Positions 33,481 through 37,962 of a stretch of DNA of 37,962 nucleotides are shown one piece after another. The notes below the pieces were generated by a model. It saw only the letters and a list, made by a program, of their open reading frames with translations, was not told the DNA's origin and ran no database searches. The DNA is from SXOA01 sp051004015 (GTDB lineage Bacteria; Planctomycetota; Planctomycetia; Pirellulales; Pirellulaceae), in the NCBI GenBank assembly GCA_051004015.1, contig JBPCKT010000066.1, forward strand, positions 1 through 37,962, in the 5' to 3' direction. Numbering within the stretch: position 1 is the first letter of the stretch; each line of letters begins with the position of its first letter. The position numbers and the translations under genes were made by a program.

Positions 33481-34536
33481 TTACTTCTCGCTCTTCGTCT
33501 TGAACGTCCTCTCATGCTTGTTCGCCGGGATGCTGACCGTGTAGGTCTTGGCGTCGGGGGCGACGGAGAGCTTGATGTAGTTGGCTTTGCACTGCTCTTC
33601 CTTGTTGGCGATGTATTCGTCGGGGACATTGCTGGTCGCGCCGTCGGGCCGGAGGTTCTTGTGGACCTGGTAGAGAGCCTCCAGGGATTTGGTTTCCTTG
33701 AGGTTGGCGAAAACTTCCGGCAGGCAGCCCTTGGTCGTCCCGTTGTTCATGATGGCGACGCGGGGCTCCAGCGACCGCAGCACCAGCGGGTTGTTGCTGG
33801 AGTCGAGGCCGTGGTGCGTCACCTGGTAGACATCCACTTTGCCAATCAGGTTCTTGGGGCAGACGAGCCGCGTTTCCTGGTTCCAAGTGAGGTCGCCGGC
33901 GTCGAAGAAGCGGAAGGGGCCGAATTCGAGCACGCTCACCACGCTATTGGCGTTGTCGCTGCCGTCCCGCTCCTTTTCCTTGGCGGCGGCACAGACTTCC
34001 TTATTATCCGGCGTGCCGGCTGGGGGGGCGATGAAGGTTTTGCGGGTGCCGATGCATTTGAGCGAAAGCTCAAGCCTCGCCTTGCGGTTCTCCTCGGTCT
34101 GCTTGAGCGGCAGCTTATTGCCGGGGGCGAGGACGTGCTTCTCGCGGACCTTCACATCGAAATAAGCCTTGCCCGGATCATCCGGCATCCCTTCGAACTT
34201 GCCGTTGTCCCATAGGTTGAGAATGGGAACGAGCTCGGCCAGCGTGGTGGTTCCGCCGAAATGGTCGCTGTGATAGTGCGTCACGATGACGTGGTCGAGC
34301 TGCTTCATGCCGGCGACCTCGCCCAGCGTTTTGACGATCCGCTCAGGGTCGCGGCGGCCGATGTTGCCGGTGTCGATGAGGACTGTCTCGCCAGCCGGGG
34401 TGACAATGAGCGTGGCCGCGCCCCCTTCCACGTCGATCCAGTAAATGTCCAGCCGGCCGTCCTTGGGCCCGGCGAGACAGGTGGAGCAGAGGGCGAAGGA
34501 CAGAAGGAAGGCCGAGGTGCGGAGGAGAACGGTCAT
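33481..34536 (-). CDS. Secreted metallo-beta-lactamase-fold hydrolase (ComEC/Rec2-like domain)
   Basis: This 351-aa protein has a signal peptide (MTVLLRTSAFLLSFALCSTCLA) and an MBL fold. The metal motif HYHSDH is at residues 87-92, LIDTG is upstream near 53-57, FFDAGDLT supplies the later Asp, and VTHHGLDSS supplies the final His. The overall arrangement resembles the soluble hydrolase domain of ComEC. A long insert (about 115-185) lies between the first two metal motifs. The ATG at 34536 fits the signal peptide; the frame is open to 34581. It lies downstream of the PSD1 gene on the same strand, after an 84-base gap that carries a leader repeat. The substrate is unknown; a role in nucleic acid or nucleotide degradation is possible. 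Confidence 0.85.
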   Translation of the reverse strand: MTVLLRTSAFLLSFALCSTCLAGPKDGRLDIYWIDVEGGAATLIVTPAGETVLIDTGNIGRRDPERIVKTLGEVAGMKQLDHVIVTHYHSDHFGGTTTLAELVPILNLWDNGKFEGMPDDPGKAYFDVKVREKHVLAPGNKLPLKQTEENRKARLELSLKCIGTRKTFIAPPAGTPDNKEVCAAAKEKERDGSDNANSVVSVLEFGPFRFFDAGDLTWNQETRLVCPKNLIGKVDVYQVTHHGLDSSNNPLVLRSLEPRVAIMNNGTTKGCLPEVFANLKETKSLEALYQVHKNLRPDGATSNVPDEYIANKEEQCKANYIKLSVAPDAKTYTVSIPANKHERTFKTKSEK

Positions 34537-34566
34537 GATTTGGCTCACGGGGGGATGCGGAGAGGA

Positions 34567-34598
34567 TTGAACAGAAGGCAACGGAGGGAACGAAGGGG
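34567..34598 (-). repeat. Pyrimidine-rich leader repeat, copy B (period about 9)
   Basis: On the minus strand this matches the leader element at 4203-4227 at 24 of 25 positions. It lies about 30 bases upstream of the MBL-fold start, in the same orientation relative to its gene as copy A has to the RraA-like gene. Confidence 0.65.
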
Positions 34599-34620
34599 AA
34601 TGGAGCGGATGGTTTTGGTG

Positions 34621-36861
34621 TTAGCGGCGGAAGAGGAACTCCTTGGCGTTCATTAGGGCCCAAGCCAGGTCTTGCAGGGCGGCGAATTTGTCGGGGGAGT
34701 CTTTAAGCAGTGACAAGGCGGCGGCTTGTTCGTCTGGCGCTGGCTCTCGGCAGAGTGCATTCCAGTAGAGGTCGGTGATAATGTCGCTGTCGCTTTGGCC
34801 GGAGTCGAGCAGGCGTCTGAGCCGGTTGTCGTTGTCCGCGAGAAGTTCGGAAAGTCCTTCGTCGCCGATGAGGGTGAATACCTGCTTCAGCGAAGTTTCG
34901 CTGGAGCGCTCGCATTCGCATGCCAGCAGCCGTTCGGGCTTGCCGAAGGTCCTGAGGAAGCGGTCGGCAGCCCCGCTTTGCTTGCGGGCCGCCCGCGAGA
35001 CGCCGCGGACTTGCCCCGCCCGTGTCCCTCGCGGATAGCCAATCAGCCGCGGCGGGACATCCAGCACCTGGCACTGCGCATCCAGCAGCTTTTCCGCGGA
35101 TAGCCGGCGGACGATGGCCCGCGCGTAATTCGTCTCGTCGTCGCGGTTGGTTTCGTTCGACTCGGCGGCAAGCTGGTAGACGCGGCTGGTCATGATGCGG
35201 CGGACGAGGTACTTGAGATCAAAGTTGCGGCTGGCGAAATCGAGGGCCAGTTCCTCGAGCAGCGGGGCGTGGCTGGGCGGGTTCGTGAGCCGAAAGTCGT
35301 CGATCGGCTCGACGAGTCCGCGGCCGAGGAGGTGATACCAGACGAAGTTGGCCTGTGACTTCACGAACAGCTCGTTGCCCGGCGATGCCAGCCACTGAGC
35401 CAGCGGCGGCAGGCGATTGCTAGCCGGCTCCAGCGACAGAATCTCCCCGCCGAGGAATTTGGGAGCGGCGTCGTGACCGGTGCGGGGGTCCTTCACCTCC
35501 CTGTCGGTCCTGGCGAGCACGATCTGTTCGCCGTTGAACTCGTGCAGGTCGAGCTTGTCGCTCCGCTTGTTCTCGCCCACTTCCCTGTAGTCAATCTGGC
35601 CGAAGAGAGCGGCCCACGAGTAGTAGTCATCCTGCGTCCAGCGGTCAAACGGGTGATTGTGGCACTTGGCACATTGCAGCCGCACGCCGAGGAACAATCG
35701 GGCCGCCGTCTCGCCGCGAGTGAACGTGTCGCGGTTGGCACGCCAAAAATTAGCCGGCGGATTGGCGTACGTGCTCCCTTGGGCGTCCACCATCTCCCCC
35801 ACAAACTGGTCCAGCGGCTTGCCGGCGGCGATGGATTCGCGAATCCAGCCGTAGAATAGGTCCACACCTTTCTGGTCGAGGACCTTCTCTTCATTACGCA
35901 GTAAATCCGACCATTTGAGCGCCCAATGCTCCGCAAACTCCGGCCGCACGAGCAATCGGTCGATCAGCCGCTCGCGCTTGTCGGGGGCTACATCGGCCAT
36001 GAAGCCTTGGACCTCTTCTCGCGTCGGCAAAAGACCGATCGCGTCGAGATAGGCGCGGCGGGCAAAGACGGCGTCCTCGGCAATCAGCGACGGATTCATC
36101 CGCAGCGCTTGGAGGCGAGCGAAGACATGAACATCGATGTTGCTGCTTGCCTCAGGTTCTTTCCTGACAAACTCTGGGCGCGCGGGCAAAAACGCCAAGC
36201 GTACCGGAACCTGCTGGTCGAGATAGCGGACGATGACGGTCGTCTCTCCCGCTTGCAGCCGCTGAATCTGGCCGTCGTGCCCGGCAGTGACCAGGTTGTT
36301 CGTGAGATCGTAGACGGCGAGGCTGGTGACATCGCGCGTGCTGCCGTCGGCGAAATGGGCGGTCGCTGTGAGTGCCAGGCTCATCTCCGGCTCAAAGAGC
36401 ACCGCCTCGGCTGGCGCGACCACCAGTTTCATCAAGTGCGGCTCTTCAGCGCGAATTCCAACTGCTCCGGCGCGCAGCCAGTTCAACAGAATCGAGTACT
36501 CCTGCGAATCCCGCTTGAACCGGACGCCTCCCTGGTGTGCCGCCTGTCCCGACGCCTTTTGCAAAATCAAGCTGCTCTCCGGCTCCAGCAGATTCACCCG
36601 CCGCTGGGCCGCATCCTTGGTCAGCGACGCGTAGTCAAATGACGGGTCTTCTCCCCGCAACGACAGCTTGAAGCCCCCTTTGCCGTTCTGGTTCCCGTGA
36701 CAAGCTCCCAGATTGCAGCCGGACTTGGCCAGCACGGCCATCACGTCGCGGCGGAAGGAGACTGGCTCCTCCCCGCGCGCTGCCACGCCAACGACCACCA
36801 GCAGGCCAGCGGCAAGAATGAGCCTGGAAGGGCGGATTCGCGATGGACTGCGAGAAAGCAT
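34621..36861 (-). CDS. DUF1549/DUF1553 (PSD1) protein with heme-like motif and Ig-like domain
   Basis: This 746-aa secreted protein has an N-terminal signal anchor (about 13-30). A region with CNLGACHG (C49, C54, H55) resembles the planctomycete cytochrome region but with four residues between the cysteines. An Ig-like BIG2-type domain follows (about 145-225, AHFADGSTRDVTSLAVY). DUF1549 (about 240-440) includes a true CxxCH, CAKCH at 397-401, in the family block QCAKCHNHPFDRW. DUF1553 (about 485-735) contains LLGRGLVEPIDDFR, LPP and PERLLACECERSSE. These proteins are usually encoded beside a DUF1501 gene; none is adjacent here, the next gene being the MBL-fold protein. The function is unknown; a role in extracytoplasmic redox or polymer degradation has been suggested for the family. 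Confidence 0.88.
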   Translation of the reverse strand: MLSRSPSRIRPSRLILAAGLLVVVGVAARGEEPVSFRRDVMAVLAKSGCNLGACHGNQNGKGGFKLSLRGEDPSFDYASLTKDAAQRRVNLLEPESSLILQKASGQAAHQGGVRFKRDSQEYSILLNWLRAGAVGIRAEEPHLMKLVVAPAEAVLFEPEMSLALTATAHFADGSTRDVTSLAVYDLTNNLVTAGHDGQIQRLQAGETTVIVRYLDQQVPVRLAFLPARPEFVRKEPEASSNIDVHVFARLQALRMNPSLIAEDAVFARRAYLDAIGLLPTREEVQGFMADVAPDKRERLIDRLLVRPEFAEHWALKWSDLLRNEEKVLDQKGVDLFYGWIRESIAAGKPLDQFVGEMVDAQGSTYANPPANFWRANRDTFTRGETAARLFLGVRLQCAKCHNHPFDRWTQDDYYSWAALFGQIDYREVGENKRSDKLDLHEFNGEQIVLARTDREVKDPRTGHDAAPKFLGGEILSLEPASNRLPPLAQWLASPGNELFVKSQANFVWYHLLGRGLVEPIDDFRLTNPPSHAPLLEELALDFASRNFDLKYLVRRIMTSRVYQLAAESNETNRDDETNYARAIVRRLSAEKLLDAQCQVLDVPPRLIGYPRGTRAGQVRGVSRAARKQSGAADRFLRTFGKPERLLACECERSSETSLKQVFTLIGDEGLSELLADNDNRLRRLLDSGQSDSDIITDLYWNALCREPAPDEQAAALSLLKDSPDKFAALQDLAWALMNAKEFLFRR

Positions 36862-36954
36862 GCCGGCAAGCGAATTTGACGAACTGGATGGGAGGGAAGC
36901 AGCTCCCCAAGTATCGGCCAGCGAATGGACGATTGCAACGCTCTCCTCATGGCC

Positions 36955-37185
36955 CTACTGCGAATCAGCGAGGTCGCAAGGCGGAGCGAGATCAGTGGGA
37001 ATCTCTCCCCGGCGCTCGAGAATCTGCCGCGCTCCGAGCAGCCCGCGATGCTTTAGCCGCACATAGTCCACGAACGAGAACGCCGTCTCTACAACCGGCT
37101 CGTTGGCGGCCCACCATTCCGACCACGGCGGTACGCTGGCCGGGTAGAGGACCGCTTGACGAAAATAAATGAGGCATTCCTCCAT
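36955..37185 (-). CDS. Small hypothetical protein (76 aa)
   Basis: I do not recognise a functional family. The protein begins MEECLIYFRQAVLYPASVPP, has a Trp-rich segment (WSEWWAANEP) and a basic helix VRLKHRGLLGARQILERRGE, and ends with the acidic CDLADSQ. It has no signal peptide. Codon use resembles the neighbouring genes, with GC-rich third positions, supporting a real gene. No clear ribosome binding site precedes the ATG. It is divergent from the antitoxin-like gene and 93 bases beyond the PSD1 start. Confidence 0.62.
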   Translation of the reverse strand: MEECLIYFRQAVLYPASVPPWSEWWAANEPVVETAFSFVDYVRLKHRGLLGARQILERRGEIPTDLAPPCDLADSQ

Positions 37186-37228
37186 CCAGACATTTTATCA
37201 GCGCCCCGAGTTCTCGCGTGATTTGTCA

Positions 37229-37257
37229 TGGATTTGGCCCCAGAGGACTGTTAGAAT
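37229..37257 (+). promoter_or_regulatory. Possible promoter of the antitoxin-like gene
   Basis: TGGATT (37229-37234) and TAGAAT (37252-37257) are 17 bases apart. A start near 37264 would give a short leader carrying the AAGGAG at 37265-37270. The -35 box is weak, so the call rests mainly on the -10 box and spacing. Confidence 0.35.
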
Positions 37258-37275
37258 ACATCTCAAGGAGAGTCC

Positions 37276-37512
37276 ATGTCTACTTTTCGCGTACATTTCG
37301 ACGGCACGGTCTTTGTTCCTGATGAACCCGTGCCGCTGCCGCCAAACACGCCGCTTCGCATTACGGTGGTGGCCGACACTTCGGCGGAAACCCCGCTCGC
37401 GCGTCTGGCTGCGATAATGGAAAAACTCCCTCAACCTGCTTCTTGGCCCGAGGATGGTGCAAAAGAGGGAGACCACTTTCTCTACGGCACGCCAAAGCAT
37501 GGCTCCCCATGA
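37276..37512 (+). CDS. Orphan antitoxin-like protein
   Basis: This 78-aa protein begins MSTFRVHFDGTVFVPDEPVPLP, an N-terminal beta-strand pattern (short strand, VPDEPV-x-LP, then a hydrophobic strand LRITVVAD) seen in small antitoxins that precede PIN toxins. The remainder is a helix followed by a WPEDGAKEGDHFLYG tail. A strong AAGGAG Shine-Dalgarno lies five bases before the ATG. The expected overlapping toxin is missing: the next ATG, at 37509, encodes only seven codons before a stop. It is therefore an orphan antitoxin or a remnant of a pair. Confidence 0.65.
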   Translation: MSTFRVHFDGTVFVPDEPVPLPPNTPLRITVVADTSAETPLARLAAIMEKLPQPASWPEDGAKEGDHFLYGTPKHGSP

Positions 37513-37609
37513 TCTCGGATAAACTGGGTTAGCGTCGGCTAACTTGCGGAACGCTTCAAGGTTTGCCCCGAATTACCTTCTGCCCCCTTTCCAGGCTGAA
37601 CCGCACAAT

Positions 37610-37629
37610 ATACAACTCATTGGTTGTAT
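37610..37629. promoter_or_regulatory. Possible operator: short inverted repeat before the HTH gene
   Basis: ATACAAC at 37610-37616 pairs with GTTGTAT at 37623-37629 around a six-base spacer, giving a 20-base dyad in AT-rich DNA 41 bases upstream of the HTH gene start. Size and position fit a dimeric autorepressor site. This is inferred from symmetry alone. Confidence 0.3.
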
Positions 37630-37670
37630 CGCCATGGGTATGGATTACTCACGAAAAAAGGGTCGGCGGA

Positions 37671-37841
37671 ATGACAAGAAAACGAAAACCCCTCAGCAAG
37701 GGAAAACCAGGAAAGCGAAAGAGGTTGGAAGCGGCACAGTCAGGGGAGACACCGGAGCCTGATTGGGTACGGATCCCAAGAGCAAACATGATTCACCGTC
37801 GTCAGGGACTCAAATTGAGCCAACCAGATTTAGCCGCGTGA
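37671..37841 (+). pseudogene. Helix-turn-helix (XRE-like) gene truncated by an IS30-family insertion
   Basis: The frame from ATG 37671 gives 56 residues: a very basic start (MTRKRKPLSKGKPGKRKR), a linker and then MIHRRQGLKLSQPDLAA. The last part matches the opening of an XRE helix-turn-helix (short helix, then LSQ-x-x-LA), but the reading stops at the point where the recognition helix should begin. The stop TGA falls at the edge of the IS30-like terminal sequence. The domain thus looks cut by insertion. GC content is lower than in most of the window. It may be the antitoxin half of a HigBA-like pair, but no toxin is visible. Confidence 0.55.
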
Positions 37842-37962
37842 CGTCCAATCTCAAATGCAACGTCAGTCTGCGGATTGACCGAAGAAAACTTCGCTGGGAG
37901 TTTGGTAATTGTGACGTTTCCGGGGCCGGTCGTTGATACGTTGTGTGGTGTCGGCCAGGTCC
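37838..37962 (-). mobile_element. End of an IS30-family insertion sequence
   Basis: The sequence from about 37838 rightwards reads as the right end of an IS whose transposase is on the minus strand and continues beyond the window. The outer 20-odd bases (GTGACGTCCAATCTCAAATG onward) are a candidate terminal inverted repeat. The exact boundary, direct repeat and other end are not visible. Confidence 0.65.
37863..37962 (-). CDS. IS30-family transposase, C-terminal 32 residues (partial)
   Basis: Reading the minus strand from the window end gives an open frame of 32 residues ending in TGA at 37863. It contains INDRPRKRHNYQTPSEVFF, the hallmark C-terminus of IS30-type DDE transposases (N-x-RPRK-x-x-x-x-x-TP-x-EVF). 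The catalytic DDE residues lie upstream, outside the window. It is too short for a standard ORF cutoff. Confidence 0.82.
   Translation of the reverse strand, partial: DLADTTQRINDRPRKRHNYQTPSEVFFGQSAD

Overview
The window is high-GC bacterial DNA that is almost certainly from the phylum Planctomycetota. It has no rRNA, tRNA or CRISPR array that I could find. The lineage call rests on gene content: a 1657-residue PVC-type propeller/cytochrome c protein, a DUF1549/DUF1553 (PSD1) protein, a CRTAC1/ASPIC-UnbV FG-GAP protein, secreted SGNH, sialidase-like and GH2 enzymes, and a small membrane protein with an N-terminal NPYESP motif. Family or genus cannot be set from this sequence.

Layout. (1) 117-2154: a phospholipid block with a PlsC-type acyltransferase translationally coupled to a CDP-diacylglycerol synthase, then a small membrane protein. 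(2) 2174-5885: an SGNH hydrolase and a divergent PurM on the minus strand; an RraA-like protein and a Tat-exported metallophosphoesterase on the plus strand. (3) 5980-14118: a minus-strand run of secreted or envelope proteins (unknown 397-aa protein, BNR sialidase-like protein, CxxC membrane protein, giant multidomain redox protein). (4) 14522-20006: metabolic genes (Ldh2-type dehydrogenase, ICMT-like methyltransferase, NAD(P)H-hydrate dehydratase, LarB, argininosuccinate synthase). (5) 20007-20617: a VapBC-like toxin-antitoxin pair. (6) 20790-27014: a compact exopolysaccharide operon of five genes (Wzz/GumC-like, polysaccharide deacetylase, flippase, O-antigen ligase/polymerase, GT2), mostly with overlapping ends. 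(7) 27127-36861: a TPR/FG-GAP/ASPIC protein, a second CdsA, a GH2 hydrolase, an MBL-fold protein and the PSD1 protein. (8) 36955-37962: an accessory edge with an orphan antitoxin-like gene and a helix-turn-helix gene that appears to be cut by an IS30-family element running off the window.

The least explained signal is not a protein. Three unrelated genes (nnrD, argG and the GH2 gene) have a period-7 tandem repeat ending only 1-3 bases before the start codon, in place of a Shine-Dalgarno sequence. A fourth heptad array lies in the first codons of the polysaccharide deacetylase. The unit sequence differs at each locus but, read on the sense strand, fits a loose NN-A-Y-Y-Y-N pattern. The window also holds at least three other dispersed repeat families: a GTAGGATGGG...CCCGTCC palindrome with compensatory changes between copies, large nested 'ACACGG' palindromes, and a pyrimidine-rich 25-mer placed upstream of two start codons. 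All functions are inferred from motifs read by eye; no database search was run.
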